A stretch of DNA of 64,000 nt from Phytophthora sp. 'mugwort' (lineage: Eukaryota; Oomycota; Peronosporomycetes; Peronosporales; Peronosporaceae): the NCBI GenBank assembly GCA_033558025.1, contig JAUCEF010000008.1:310001-374000 (forward strand), read 5' to 3'. The translations under genes were made by a program, and so were the position numbers. This document shows, piece by piece, positions 43,633 through 55,375 of this stretch (position 1 is its first letter; the number at the start of each line of letters is the position of its first letter). The notes beneath the pieces were generated by a model. The model was not told the DNA's origin. It did no database searches and was given only the letters and a program-made list of their open reading frames with translations.

Positions 43633-44418
43633 CTTTAAAAAGCGTGAAAGGGGAAGATGGAGCCAGGTGCTGGTAGTTCCTTGTGCTGGACGAGGAAAAT
43701 CGGAGAATGAATTGCTGTCCGGACACTGCTTCGGGAAGCTCTGCGCCGGTTCTTAGGAGACGAGAGAGGAGACATCCAACCGCGATCGAGCGTGCTGTTC
43801 GAATGGCAACGCTGACTTTCGGTAAGAGACATTCGTCTCTGTGTGCAAGAGACCGCGGGCCCCCTTACACATGGTCGTCCATGCGGTACACACAAAAGCT
43901 TGGCAGAGATTGCCAGGCCTCAAAACATCGAGACGACAGTAGATCATGCGTGCCATGTGGCGTGGAACGACGCGGTGGCGACTATCGTCGGACGCGGCTA
44001 CTGTAATGCGTTCTTCACATGTCAACCCCACCGAGCTGGCTGGATCTCGGATGAACAAACGCTGGTGAGTCAAATTATCTTCATGTTATCGCGCTGCATT
44101 TGCAGAGCCCTGGGTCTCCGCTGTCTCGTTTGAGAGATACCTTCGCAGATGCCGCCTTACAACCTCGCGTTAGCACGCACGCGGCACGCTGCGCTGGACT
44201 TTGCATAGGCGAGGCTCGACAGTCAGATGACAAATCGACGATGGAGCTGAGCAAGGAAAAATGAGAGCACGCGAAAGTCTTCTACAGTCTCATTGAAACG
44301 TATATGCATTCGGTTCACTCCATCCCCGTACAAAATTCAGATCGTGCTAGGATACTTCAACGAAACGTACATGCAAGGCATATGATGATCTGTAGTGGCG
44401 ACGGGTGCCAAGATGCGC
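43633..44418. other. Intergenic region between GH17 C and D
   Basis: 790 bp, carrying the promoter of GH17 C (minus) and the 3' flank of GH17 D (minus). No gene recognised. CTTCCCCTTTCACGC on the minus strand about 20-35 nt before the GH17 C start is pyrimidine-rich, as in oomycete leaders. Confidence 0.4.
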
Positions 44419-45669
44419 TTACACTGCGCAGTTGGCGGTGGTCGTCATGGTCGTGGAAGCGGACGTCACCGCGGGGGTGTCCGTGGTCATGGAGGCGGAT
44501 GTCACCGTGGCGGTGTCCGTGACCGTGGTTGTGTCCTCTTCTTCCGAGGCGCTGGCGTCCACCGACGTCGAGATGGCCAGGGTGGTGATAGCCGTCTCCG
44601 TCTCCGTCGACGCCGAGCCATTGGTGTACGACGTGCTCGTTGTCGTCTGCTGCTGGACCGAGTCATCCGGTGTCGTCGACGCCGAGCTCTGCTGGGTCGA
44701 GTCCGTGGTGGTCGATGCCGAGCTCGTGGTGTCCTCGCTGGTGGACGTGATTGAAGATGTGGTGGCGGTGGTGGTGCCCGTCGTGGAGTTGGTGCTGCTA
44801 CTGCCGTCCGGGATGGTCACGTGGGCCACCATGTCGTCGCCGAAGATACCGAAGTGGGTCTCATAGTTGGCGCCCGTGTAGCTCGTGGTGGTATCGTACA
44901 TCATGAACCAGTAGCTCGACTGCACGGCCGAGGACCAGGTGGCCCAGGCGTCGAGGTACTGCTGCATGCGGTCGTATGACGGCGAATTGCCCTCGTAGTC
45001 GTCACCCTCGTACGGCCAGCCCGTCTCGGTCAGATGCATGACACTCTCGTCGTAGCCGGCGGCAACCATCTGAGCCCACTGGGTCTCGAGCTTGGACACC
45101 GATGTGTCATCGCCCTGCGTGAAGAACGGGTAGATGTTGACACCGATCACGTCGCAGGCGGCGGCCAGCGTGGAGGCGCCGTCGGCGTTCAGCCACTCGT
45201 TGATGCGTTGCACCGAGCCGACAGGCACGGCATTACTCGTGCACTCCTTGACCTGCGAGATATAGCCGGCCAGCGTGTCGGCGCTGAACGTTCCGTAGTC
45301 ACCATTCACGAGATCCTCGTTACCGACGTATACAGCCTCGATAGCGTCCGGGTACGACGAGTAGCCGTCGCACACGGCCTGAATCTCCGTGTTGATGGCC
45401 GACGAGTCCGTGAGCTGCACGCCGACGGCCACCTTGAGGCCGGCGTTGGCGGCCGTCTCGATGACGTTGATACCGCTGTACTGCGCCTGGAATGATCGGA
45501 AGGCTGTGAAGTACCCAGCAATTTGGGCCATATCGGTAGCCAGGACGTCGCTCGTCACGGTGTCGTGGTGCCACGGCGCGTAGCACACGCCGGGCAGAGC
45601 GGCGTCCACGGCGCCTATAGTGGCGGCCGTCAGCATCGTGACGACGGTCATGTAAGACGTGCACACCAT
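44419..45669 (-). CDS. Secreted GH17 endo-beta-1,3-glucanase-like protein D with Ser/Thr tail
   Basis: 416 aa from the ATG at 45669; signal peptide about 1-24 ([16 protein letters not shown]). The frame is open further upstream, but the ATG at 45669 matches the MVC- start of A and C. GH17 core: [17 protein letters not shown] (acid/base Glu), [27 protein letters not shown] (nucleophile Glu), [21 protein letters not shown]. After about 290 the protein is a Ser/Thr-rich tail of about 120 residues ([15 protein letters not shown] and similar), ending TANCAV, with many possible O-glycosylation sites. The end is short and hydrophilic, so wall or surface retention by a GPI anchor is not supported. 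Confidence 0.9.
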   Translation of the reverse strand: MVCTSYMTVVTMLTAATIGAVDAALPGVCYAPWHHDTVTSDVLATDMAQIAGYFTAFRSFQAQYSGINVIETAANAGLKVAVGVQLTDSSAINTEIQAVCDGYSSYPDAIEAVYVGNEDLVNGDYGTFSADTLAGYISQVKECTSNAVPVGSVQRINEWLNADGASTLAAACDVIGVNIYPFFTQGDDTSVSKLETQWAQMVAAGYDESVMHLTETGWPYEGDDYEGNSPSYDRMQQYLDAWATWSSAVQSSYWFMMYDTTTSYTGANYETHFGIFGDDMVAHVTIPDGSSSTNSTTGTTTATTSSITSTSEDTTSSASTTTDSTQQSSASTTPDDSVQQQTTTSTSYTNGSASTETETAITTLAISTSVDASASEEEDTTTVTDTATVTSASMTTDTPAVTSASTTMTTTANCAV

Positions 45670-46939
45670 TGTCGTTGGGGTCCTATAAGCAATTCGTTTC
45701 GATTTGAGTGAGGAAGCAAATGGCGGAATGACAAGCATGGCCCACGACTAGCGGTTCGCAGAGCAGCCACGCGGAGATGACAAAGAGACTCGCGTGCATC
45801 GGCGACGGATGCAGAAGGAGCTTTAGCTCACCGAGAGGGTTGGTGCTGGCGAAGATACTCCAGGAAGTGCCTTGCACATCGATGTGAGCGTCTTTGGCCG
45901 GCGGCGCCGCCGGAGCGCCGCAAAGCGCACGGGCGGCACCGCCACCTGGTCTCTCGGCCAGAATGTCTATGTTTTGACAATCGACGGGGCGGAAAAAGAT
46001 ACCCGCTAGCCAGTTTCCAGTCACGCACGAAAATCCGTCGTGAGCTGGACTCTAGTGCGAGCAGCGCAAGCAGTTGAAGCCACCGACCTGGAATCTGGCC
46101 GACAGACGCTGCGGTTGGCAGTGCCAACCCGAGAAGGCGTCGCCTGCAGTGGCAACAGTGTTACAACTGCAACACTGGGCATGAATGCCAATGCCTGTTT
46201 TTACTGTACAGTTTTCAGCCGTGGCGGCCGGTCACGACCAGCTGTCCGCACGCGCGCGATGCGTTTGTGGAGCGGTCCAATGCACGACCACACGACGTGT
46301 ACGACACGCGCGACAGTGAACCCCCATGGGTTCATTTTCTGGCCGATTTACACTCATCACTTTGAGTCGCGGAGTCGGAGGTCACGTGGAATCGCTCGGA
46401 CAGCCCCGACCAAAACTGCTCGCTATTCGCGAACACTCGCCACACGCGAGAGGTCATGCGCCGACGGAGATTATTCCCATCAAGTGAGGTTATTTTCTCT
46501 CTACGAGTATGTCGTTGACCGCGTCTGGCTCTCAGAAAATGAAGTTGCCGTCGCCGCGTTGTCGCCGACAAGTAGCCGCAAAGCTATCAGAAACGGTGCC
46601 AGCGCATGCGTCCCTACGATCGACGACAACGCTGCATTATTATTAATAATTTAGAGCTTCTCCCAGAATAAGTAGCGATTTGCCTCAATCGTCTCAAAAC
46701 AAGTCCGCTGTCTCAAAACGAGTAGTTGGGGTACACCACACTGGCACAGAGTTAGGGTTTTACGACATTCGTCGTTGCGGTCTTAGGACGGAAAAGGTTC
46801 TAGCACTATAAATGCAATGTCGGACTGCCGACGCACAGCTCACAAGTAAACCCAGAGCACTCTTTATTAAGCTGTGACAGTATTCTTGCTTTTGTAACTA
46901 ACATTATACTTTCAGCTCTCAGCTCGCCTTCCTGATATC
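45670..46939. other. Intergenic region upstream of GH17 D
   Basis: 1.27 kb. The first few hundred bp should hold the GH17 D promoter. A GC-rich stretch at 45890-45960 (GGCGGCGCCGCCGGAGCGCC) could form strong secondary structure. An open frame at 46040-46654 has no ATG start and no recognisable sequence. No gene supported. Confidence 0.45.
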
Positions 46940-48814
46940 ATGGCGTCGAGTCGCGCTCTCGCGGACCTTATCGGTGAATACGGCACGTCCAAATTGACAA
47001 TGGGCATGCGCTTCAGATCCGGTCCAAATGTCACCTACTTCATGCAGGGTTACACGTATAACGCCAACACGCGCTGTCTAGTTTAAAGCAGTGGTACAAT
47101 GAAGAAGTACACTTGCAGTGACGCCGCCAGTGCCAAGGGCAAGAATGCTGTATCCAACAGCAGCGGGGAAGAAAGCGGTCCCAATGCAGCGAGTTATGCT
47201 ATTTGTATGCACAGCGCATGTGGTTGGTATGCACAGCGCATGTGGTTGGGAGATACGAGTCTCGATTAAGAGAGAGCGAGATGCCTCTAAACGGTTTTGG
47301 GTCTCGTTCATAAATGACGTGTATAGCGACTTGTGCACGTCTACTGCCAAACCTACTCAGCGTCAGCTCACGAAACTAGCTACTCTTCGCGCTGCTGTGT
47401 TGGGAGATCGCAATACCAAGCGCAAGGCTATGGTGGCTATGCTTCAGTCTCGCGATGGTCTTGACTAGCAGTTTAGCATATATATGCTGTATCGAGCAAA
47501 AGACGACATTGTGGCCTCTGCTGACGGAGATTGGGAGGAGTCATTTCGTCGTCTCCCCTTTATGATGTCCGATATACGTGACTCAGACCCTGGAACAGGA
47601 GTGTAATTGGATGTGGATCAACATCGACGGTTCCTTCGGGGATTTATTGTATTTGGCGTGAATTTACAGTGCCAGTCAGGACTACTGCCATTGCTAGGCT
47701 TTGATGGTGCTCACTCGAAGAACCCCAAGTACAATGGAGTTGTGCTTTCGCTTCTGGGGCGTGACGGCAACAACCAAAACATTACGTTAGCTACGGCATT
47801 GGTAAATGTTGAAAGTGAAGCGAACATTTTATGTTTTTTGGAGCGGTATCATGGTGCTGGGATTCAGCTTCGTGATCGCGCAAATTTTTGTGATCGGGGC
47901 AAGATAATTGGGGCAGACCACGTTTTTTTTTTGCATGGATTTTTTCGTGAACCTTCGGCATTGCACTCTTCATATACTCCGCATCATGAGAAAGAAAGTT
48001 CAAAAAGAGTGGACAGACATTTGACAATGCAGTATGGGCGATCCAAGGTGCTGAAACTCACGACAAATACTCAAAGGCTTTTTTAAGGATGAAATGGATT
48101 TTGGTGATGCGGGCGTGGAGTATCTGCAGGAGATCGGCCCGATTGCTTGGACCATGCATGCGAACATGTGCACATACACTTCTTACCCTGATGATATAGG
48201 AAGCAGTCACGATACTGCAGTGGGAGCTGTTACTGAAGCCGGACGCACTGAAAATGCAGCACCCGGTGCAGATGGCGTTAAATGCCAGAATAGTAGATGC
48301 ACTGGTGATGCAAATGGAGTTGCCCTCTTGAATGCAACCGGGGTCTGGAGTGGATCTTTAGACAACGACGAATTAGAATTGGAATCCAGTGAGGATGAGT
48401 GTGAGTACTGCCAATTTGCTGCAACGTGCTGTCCCTATGTTTAAATGGCGTACATCAAACTTCGTTGAAAGCAATAACAACGCATTGATACAGAATGGTG
48501 TCCGCAAATCGGATCCTTGTTGTGTCTTTTATAACCTCACAGTCGAAGCAATGAACAAGCTCTGCGAGCGTCACACTACAGTCGATAAGTGGCGGAAATC
48601 AGGCAGCGATCTTACTCCGTATGCGAAGAAGCTCTGGACAAAAGAGAAGGATCGCGTTGGTGAGTATCTGGTGGTAAAATCAAACAAGTCCGTGTCGTAC
48701 GTCTCTCACCCTGGTGATACGACTCGCAGTAGAAAAGTGAATGTGGACTTTTCGTCGTGCACTTGCGCAACTTTCGACCAAATGGGAATTGCATGCCGCC
48801 ACATTTGGCGATGA
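46940..48814 (+). pseudogene. Dead Mutator-like (MULE) transposase
   Basis: ATG at 46940 (MASSRALADLIGEYGTSKLT). Decayed middle with a 22-bp tandem duplication that breaks frame (47206-47249). Catalytic part at 47607-47920: LLGFDGAHSKNPKYNGVVLS (first Asp) and IQLRDRANFCDRGKIIGADH (second Asp). C-terminal part at 48440-48814: FVESNNNALIQNGVRKSDPC and SSCTCATFDQMGIACRHI, a SWIM zinc finger (CxC...CxH) typical of MULEs. At least four frame breaks. The element stops abruptly at the SWIM finger, where a Harbinger sequence begins. Confidence 0.8.
47206..47249. repeat. 22-bp perfect tandem duplication
   Basis: TATGCACAGCGCATGTGGTT plus GG, twice in a row (47206-47227 and 47228-47249). 22 is not a multiple of three, so it shifts the MULE frame. 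Confidence 0.9.
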
Positions 48815-49607
48815 GTTTCTTCGGCAGCCAACAGCAGCTGATATTCGTCGCCATACCAATACCAATAAAGCCCGGGGGTTTTACAGGCATGCTTGGTCAC
48901 CGGATTGCACCCGCTGGGAGTGGAAAAAACTGCCCGTACAGCTTGAAGGGCCAGTACCAGGATCGTGACGGCAAATGCTCACTGGTAATGGGGGCTGTAG
49001 CTACGCATTTTGTTTTTACTTGTGGATTTGGCACGCTTTCATCGGTCTCCTCGGCTCTAACAACGACCTCAACCTTTTGGGTCGTTCTCCTCTCATTATC
49101 GACTGGCCAAATGGAAGTGCTCTTACTCACGAGAGCGTGGTCAACGAGTGTGTGTACAAGTCGCACTACTTACTGTGTGACGGTACTACCCCGAGTGGTC
49201 CGTGTTCGTCAAGACCATCATCCAGCCGCAGACAGCCAAAGAAATTGTTCTCTAAGCTCCAGGAAGGTGCTCGTAAGGATGTAGAAAGGTGCTTTGGCGT
49301 ATTGAAAAGACGATACGCGCTTCTGTCAACACAAGCAGGCCGTGCTTCGACGCATCATGAAATATGCCGTTATCGTGCACAACATGATTATCAAGGACGA
49401 GCGAGGTGACTACAATGCAGGTGAAGATCCTTTTTTTGTACCCGATCTAGTCACGTCAGCAGCAAGCAGTTCATTTTCGTTTGGCCGATTCCTGACTCAA
49501 GCAGCGTGGTCGAAGTGAGAATACCACCCTTCAAAATGACCCCTGAACATTTGTGGAAAGCTAGACGTCATGGCCAGTTTTGTATCTTTGATGAAGACGT
49601 CGAATAA
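48800..49607 (+). pseudogene. Dead PIF/Harbinger-type transposase (DDE_Tnp_4)
   Basis: Plus strand, in several frames: FGDEFLRQPTAADIRRHTNT (48800 on), GFTGMLGHRIAPAGSGKNCP and LKGQYQDRDGK (about 48880-48980), then LWIWHAFIGLLGSNNDLNLL (Asp region, about 49020), YLLCDGTTPSGPC (second Asp) and KLQEGARKDVERCFGVLKRR (the Glu region, about 49250-49310), ending FCIFDEDVE with a TAA at 49605-49607. This is the typical Phytophthora Harbinger order. Frame changes around 48970 and 49340. The N-terminal part is missing, because the sequence starts directly at the MULE SWIM finger. Confidence 0.75.
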
Positions 49608-49679
49608 TACTAGCATACACGCACGCTTTCATTTGGCCTTGCACTCTCTCATTCAATATAAAAATGCAAACTAACGAAA

Positions 49680-50599
49680 TTACTCGTCCATTGTTCCCAT
49701 GAGGTTGCTACTACTGAGCGGCTCAGTCGTCGAGTCTGCGTCCTTGCTGATGTCCGTGCTGTTTTCCTTATCCCCCGCATTCGCTGTTGCTGTAAACCCC
49801 GGCCCCCCCCCCTCATCGATTCTCTCACAGCTGTCAGTACAGCTGCATAGCACATCCATCATAAACAAGAGCATCTGCATCGAGGGCATCCAGTGACGTG
49901 GCAAAAAGAGCTAGATTATTGGCCTCTTCAAGTGCGCGGGCACGCTTTAGGCTGGAGGATGCCAGTTTTGTCTTTGCTACCGCCAGCTCTTTCAGCGTAG
50001 ACTTATCTGCAGGTTCAGCCTTCTGAGCTGCTTTTGCGGATTAACCCCTGTAGATCTTGGCATACACTCGGTGAGTGTGGTTCCGCTTGAAACTGGTGCA
50101 TCTGTTGCTCGATTATTCGGGGTCTTAGAGGCGCGCAGGTATCTCCCCTTGGGCTCCGACTTTAGTAGCTGCCAGCAGTGAAGAGACTTGAATTTTTCGC
50201 CGTTTGTCACCTCGTAGGCTCGCATTGCGTCGTCTGTTTCATCGTCAGCACTCGTCCCGGAACACCTGAGGTCTTTGACAGCAGTATGCGCATCTGAGAA
50301 CTTGCTATAGGTCTTCCAAATAGTAAACCACTTGGTCTCAAAGGAACGAATCTTCCGAGGTTCAGATCCAGCGGGCCTACTGGCGTTGAAGTGGTCTACA
50401 ATTCGCTCATAGAATGTCGACGCCTTTGGTTTGTGTCTTCGGTGCTGTCTTTGATGATGCTCAGGTAAGACCGGCAAAGTTGCAATGCTTCCTCCGCGCT
50501 GAAGTTCTTTCCTTTCACCTTCATGAACTGATGCGGCGGCCTGCTCGATCTTCTTTTGCACCACAGCTTTGAAGTATGATGAACGAAGGGTCGCTCCAT
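49680..50599 (-). pseudogene. Myb/SANT-like companion protein of a Harbinger element
   Basis: Minus strand: KGKNFSAEEALQLCRSYLSI (about 50515-50455), then by frameshift ASTFYERIVDHFNASRPAGS, SFETKWFTIWKTYSKFSD and NGEKFKSLHCWQLLKSEPKG (50420-50150), then a Ser/Thr/Asp-rich end (about 49904-49680). This trihelix (NAM-associated-like) protein is usually the second gene of PIF/Harbinger elements and helps the transposase bind DNA. Convergent with the dead transposase at 48800-49607, as expected for one element. Broken by at least two frameshifts. Confidence 0.6.
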
Positions 50600-51789
50600 G
50601 TAGCCGAGCTACGCTATATCGGTTCTATATACCAGGTGAACGGAAAGTTTTAGCGAGTGAAGAATTTATATTAGCGTGTAGCGGAGATCGTGAGGAGCAT
50701 AAATTCAAATGCTGTTTTTTTTTTAAATAAAACAGCATTCGAACTTATGGCGTAGTGGTTAGCGTAGACCGGTGGACATGCTTAACCTTTTGAGGTCCGA
50801 TTTGCAATAATTCAAGGGAAATAACTTGAATATACCATTGCGCGGCAACACTCAAATAAAATGCGCTCTCAAGTTCAAATGCACTCTCAAAATATCATAT
50901 CCTCGTCAATACACTTCAAAATAGGATATTTGTGATTGCCTTGAAAAGGGCGGAAAGCTTTCGGCGCGTGTGCTGCCTCGCTCAGCCATCGCTTCTCATC
51001 TTACTCAATGTTAAAACAAGCAGCTAAAAAATATATTACGCCGCAGATGCGCGCCTGCATCGTGCGCGTCACTAAAGAGGCGCTGTCTAACGACCAGCAA
51101 GCACTCTACTTCAAAGTCATGCAAGTTGAGACATAATTTATTTCGTCGGATTCAGCACGTATATACATTTCTAGGATATTATACGTGGCAGGTTTTTGTT
51201 TTGAATTTGAGTGTTGCCTTTATGAGTAACGCCGTACACTGGTGTAATAGCTACTGTAACTTCCCGTTATGCTAAACGACGTAATAGCTTATAAATGAAG
51301 GATTCAAATTCTGCGTTCTGGTGGAGGTAAGACCAACCGTCTCTAAAAGAAAAAACAGCCATCATTCTGAAGACGGGTAGATATGTTGGCAGTGTTGGCG
51401 AAAGCTTGTTTAGCTGCTTTCGTGAAAGTGAATATCATTGCGTAGCCTCCACAATTGTATGCAACATAATGGCAGTGTATTTTTTTAAAGTAGCAGTTCT
51501 CCGCGCACCACCCGCGTCGCTCGGTAGTAGAACACGTGAGTGTTACACAGCAGGTAGAGCGGCTTATCCATTGGCCCTCTCAGAGATCAGTAGTGATTAA
51601 AGAAGATCATGGCGTCTTCAGACTCCACATCCCGCCCAGGGCTGCTGAGAATTGTATTGAAGTCTATTGCAAGCACTTTGAAAGAATATATAATTGGTCA
51701 TTATAAGCAGTTTCTCAGCAGTATATTATTTAATCTGGCAAACACAGACACATAGATTATCGACTCAATACAAGTCAATTACCAAGTTA
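50600..51789. other. Gene-free stretch with tRNA-like (SINE-like) piece
   Basis: 1.2 kb, AT-rich. At 50713-50745 an inverted repeat AATGCTGTTTT/AAAACAGCATT flanks an A/T run. Directly after it GGCGTAGTGGTTAGCGT (50755-50771) matches the A box of RNA polymerase III promoters and of tRNA genes. The matching B box is weak (GGTCCGATTTGC, about 50801) and no tRNA folds. It could be a short degenerate SINE. No gene otherwise. Confidence 0.4.
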
Positions 51790-53600
51790 TCGGCCTATCC
51801 TTCACTCTGCGCTTTCAACCGTTGGCGCATCCCAGTAACCTGTACTTTGACATAGAAATAACAGCATCACCAGCGTATACGGCTGATAGAGAGTACCGCT
51901 GCATGCTGAACGTGGTTGAGCAACACTGAAGAATCGCACGACCACGTTCGAGGTGGGCGGGATGGAGCCCAGCAGCTAATACGCTGGCTGGCGCTCTTCC
52001 AGTCGGCGGCGCTCTGCAACCGCTCCACGAACGAGGCGCTGGCATTGTTCTCCTCCTGCTGCGCACCCTGCGTTGGTGCAGCAGCAAGGAATGCCCCCAG
52101 CACCGCCTTCGCAGCCCGGCCTTAAGCAACCGAACGCAGCCCGACTCGAAGTCGAGGCTGTGAACAATGGCCGCTCTTGGTACACAAAAATGCACACAAA
52201 ATATCGTAACCAAACATAGCCAGCACTATGTAAAGCGCATACGTACCAAGATAACGGGAGTACTGCTCCTTAGCAGCGCTGAGGCCGTCGAATCATACTC
52301 GAACATCAAGTAGCTTGACCTTGCCGCCCTGTATTGCCTTGGACACAGACCCTACGTCCTTCTCAGCACGCCGAGGAGGTCGCGCAGCCGAAGATTGGCT
52401 GCCGCAAAGGCAGCCAATCTTCGATCGCTTCGTCCTCGGTGTCCGAAGATTGAAATATCGATTTAACATCGCGAACGTGGGGCCCCAACGTGTTTGCTGG
52501 CGGGTGAGTGGTCGAAGGGTCGTCTTCAGCCTGCAGCCATAGTAGTACCAAAAATCACACATTTGGACAAAACGTTCAAAGAATTATAAATACCAAACAA
52601 TATTACGGTAATTGTGCGGAAAGATTTAAGGTTCGTAGCTTCAGCATCAGCGCCTGCACAAAGTCCAAATCATCTGCATGCTGACACAGTTGTGCGGCTA
52701 CCGCTTGGTCGTGACAGTGACTAGCACAACCGATTAGCGGCACGCCCATGGGCGTAGCGAGGCGGCAGTTGACGGAGCAGTTGCCTCCGACAAGGAAGAG
52801 GGACTGCTCCAGTCGCTTGTTGTAGTCCCGCAACAGCACCTCGCTCAGGAAAGGTCGGTGCGTTGCGGCTGACAGGTCGTCGGACCCCTCGTTGACGAGT
52901 GGATCATGCAGATCAGAGGGCAACGAACCTCGCCGGACACCTTGTACCACGCGAAGACGGCGACGTAGTGCTCTGAGGCATGACTCCACACGTCAAAGGC
53001 GAGACCGAAGCGCTCCGGCATTTCTGCCGCGATTTAACGCGCGACGGCACGTGTCACCGCCTCCAGCACACGCTGTAGCGTCTGCACAGAGATAGACTTA
53101 AGATTAGAGTACCTGACATTGTATCGTGAATTGTGAAGGGATGCAAGTCAGTCAGTCAGAAACTGCATGTAAATATTTAACTGACAACTTACCGCCGAGC
53201 GAGCTTGCTCTCGCAGAAAGAGAGAGAGAGATAGACGTTGCGCTTGATCAGCAACTCCAGCCAGCCGAAGGTATCCTGGGCGGGGTGGCGGACGTAGTGA
53301 ACAACAGACCCGTTCTTGTCGGGCGTTGCCGCCAGTATTTCCTCGGCAACCGGGGTGCTCACACCTGATATGCTGCATCAGGTTCGTGTACCCCGTGTCG
53401 GTGGTGCGTTTCTGGACCATGCCGCACGTACAGCGAGAATACTCGAGGATGACCTCATCGTACTGATCTCGGCATGGCCGGAAGAAAAGGTTCGCAACCT
53501 TCCTGTTGGTGAAGGTGGTGGGGTGGGGTTAACGGGGAGCGGCGAACATCTTCAAGGCTGGTGTTGGGTTTCAGGTAAGTTTAGAAAGGAAACTAGAGGA
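51790..53600 (-). pseudogene. Dead hAT-type transposase with BED zinc finger
   Basis: Minus strand from right to left: BED-finger part with TDTGYTNLMQHIRCEHPG (about 53395), NNGSVVHYVR-like and SLSLFLREQA pieces (53300-53200), PERFGLAFDVWSHASEHYVA (about 53015-52960, before the first catalytic residues), LSAATHRPFLSEVLL, VGGNCSVNCRLATPMGVPLI and DDLDFVQALMLKLRTLN (52900-52610), LKTTLRPLTRQQTRWGPTFA and SVSKAIQGGKVKLLDVR (52530-52300), and in the last part a dimerisation-type motif (SIPPTSNVV, then FFSVAR, about 51980-51900). Numerous stops and frame changes. A perfect hairpin lies at 52389-52423. Confidence 0.75.
52389..52423. repeat. Perfect 15-bp inverted repeat with 5-nt loop
   Basis: CGAAGATTGGCTGCC (52389-52403), loop GCAAA, GGCAGCCAATCTTCG (52409-52423), inside the coding remains of the hAT element. 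On the minus strand it reads EDWLPLRQPIF, replacing the sequence expected there. Confidence 0.9.
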
Positions 53601-54067
53601 AGAAGCTTGGTCCTGGAGCTCTCGCAAGCCAACCATCTCTATAGATTGGATCACATTAGCTCCAATATAATTTTAAGTCATTCTTGTGTAGCCAATAATA
53701 ACTGCTAGCTATCAGTTGTGGTTAAAAGTAAATTATTGGCTCAATATATTGCAGTTATGTCTGCACCAATTATGTTTCAGCAGCCCTGATCCCGCCCGAG
53801 ATCTGTACATGTACTGTACCATAGAACTTCCTATCAAGAACCAGCAGTTTTGTTTCAATTGTCTCTTACAGTATACAGCTACTGTAGTTTCCCGCACTTC
53901 CAAATTCACGGGCTACAAGCTATCTTCCCTATATTGAACCCATGTTGGCGCACCTGGACAGAAGAAAACGCTAACGCTATAAAACGTGAATATGCCTTCA
54001 GTTATTGAACCATGACACATTCGAATACGTGATTCAACAGAGGGATACATCCGTGCTCAGCCCGCAC
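53601..54067. other. 3' flank of the M96-like gene
   Basis: 470 bp, AT-rich, no gene recognised. A GAGAGAGAGAG run lies nearby at 53221-53232. It probably contains the 3' untranslated region of the gene at 54068-55375. Confidence 0.4.
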
Positions 54068-55375
54068 CTACGCCAGAATTGGCAACGTTCTCTCCATCCG
54101 GCCGACTTTCTGGATCAACTGGTTCTGCTGTGACTGGAAATGCTGGCGGAACACATCTCCAGCAAACGCAAGCACAGTTTCGCGAACGCTTCTCGTGTCG
54201 TGGTCTCTGGTACAAGAATCGATGGGTTCTGAATACAGCTGCACAAATGAGCGCGCGACTGATGTGTTGACTGAGTTCGTGTCTGAGCATGTGATCACTG
54301 TCGATGACTGGACGTGAATCATTAATTTGTGTTCCGGTAAAACAATGAGGTTGGCCCAAGCGATCACAGCGCGTCCTGGTTCCTTAAATCTGCGAGCGTA
54401 GTTCCGCTTCTCCAATTCAAGCAAGCCAACCGTGCTAGTCGCTGTTGTCACATAATTTTTCTCGAGCGAGTTTGGATGTGTTCCTTGGTCCTGCATCATA
54501 ACAGAAAAAGCATGAATTATTTTCATACAGTATTAGCAAATAAACACCAAAATCAAATGTACTCACCCAGCTCTCTTCGAAATATCCCCACACCATATTC
54601 CCCGCGTCCTTGATCGAGCACGCCATCGGTGTCACCACCAGCATTTCAATCACTTTCCCTCTCCGCTCGTCGTTTGTGATCACTGTATGCGAGCTGATCG
54701 ACGTTTGTCCATCACGAAACAATGCACCAGAACGAGAATACAACCTCTCCACCTTCTCCTCCAGCTGCAGCATAAACTGGCTCGCACCAGCCAGCGGCCT
54801 CTGCACCTTCGGCTTCTTTATTTGGGCGATATTCAACCCCTGCAAACACAAACAAAACATTTATGCTCATCAGCCCATACTGTAAGCGCAAAAAAGCTCG
54901 CAATAGTATCATATCCCACCTCCTGCATCGACTGTTTCTGCAGTAGTCCCCTCAATGCTTCACCAAATTTCTTCTGACCACTCAGCATATCTTTCAACCT
55001 GCGGTTGTCCTTCTCCGCCTGCAGTCTACCCTGGTATTCCGTCATAGCTTGGTCATATCGCAGCTTTCTCTTTATCTTCTGCACATTTTTTTCGTATTTC
55101 GTCAGAGCAGTATTGCCGTCGCGCTGCTGTGACCAAGATTGAATAATTCGCAGCCGCTTAAGTTCCTGCTGAAGTTCCGCAACTTGCTCCCGCAGCTGGA
55201 GCGTCTCGGCCTTCTGCCGTCGCTGCAACGCCGTGGACGTACTGCGCGCGCTTCTCACGCGCCTATTCTTGGGCAGCGGTGCTGGCTGGAGGTCTGAGGC
55301 GTCCTCGAAGCTATCGATGAAATCCAGCACGTTGTCCAGCGTCTGCTGCGTGTCGTCCGCCTCGAGGAAGCTCAT
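54068..55375 (-). CDS. M96-like protein with bZIP-type N-terminus, three exons
   Basis: Exons 55375-54920, 54839-54567 and 54490-54068 join in frame to 383 aa (introns of 80 bp, GTGGGA...TTGCAG, and 76 bp, GTGAGT...TGCAG). N-terminus acidic (EADDTQQTLDNVLDFIDSFE), then a basic segment (KNRRVRSARSTSTALQRRQK, about 40-60) leading into a leucine-zipper-like coiled coil (TLQLREQVAELQQELKRLR, about 62-80), then more charged helix to about 150. The C-terminal 230 residues resemble the conserved domain of oomycete M96 mating-specific/START-like proteins (KVIEMLVVTPMACSIKDAGN, EPGRAVIAWANLIVLPEHKL, FRQHFQSQQNQLIQKVGRME). Role: probably nuclear and DNA-binding if the bZIP reading is right; the family name comes from mating-induced transcripts. 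The splice junctions all keep frame, which supports a live gene among dead transposons. Confidence 0.65.

Noticed and set aside
46040..46654. Open frame of 204 codons upstream of the MULE
   Set aside because: No ATG start, no recognisable motif, composition like random sequence.
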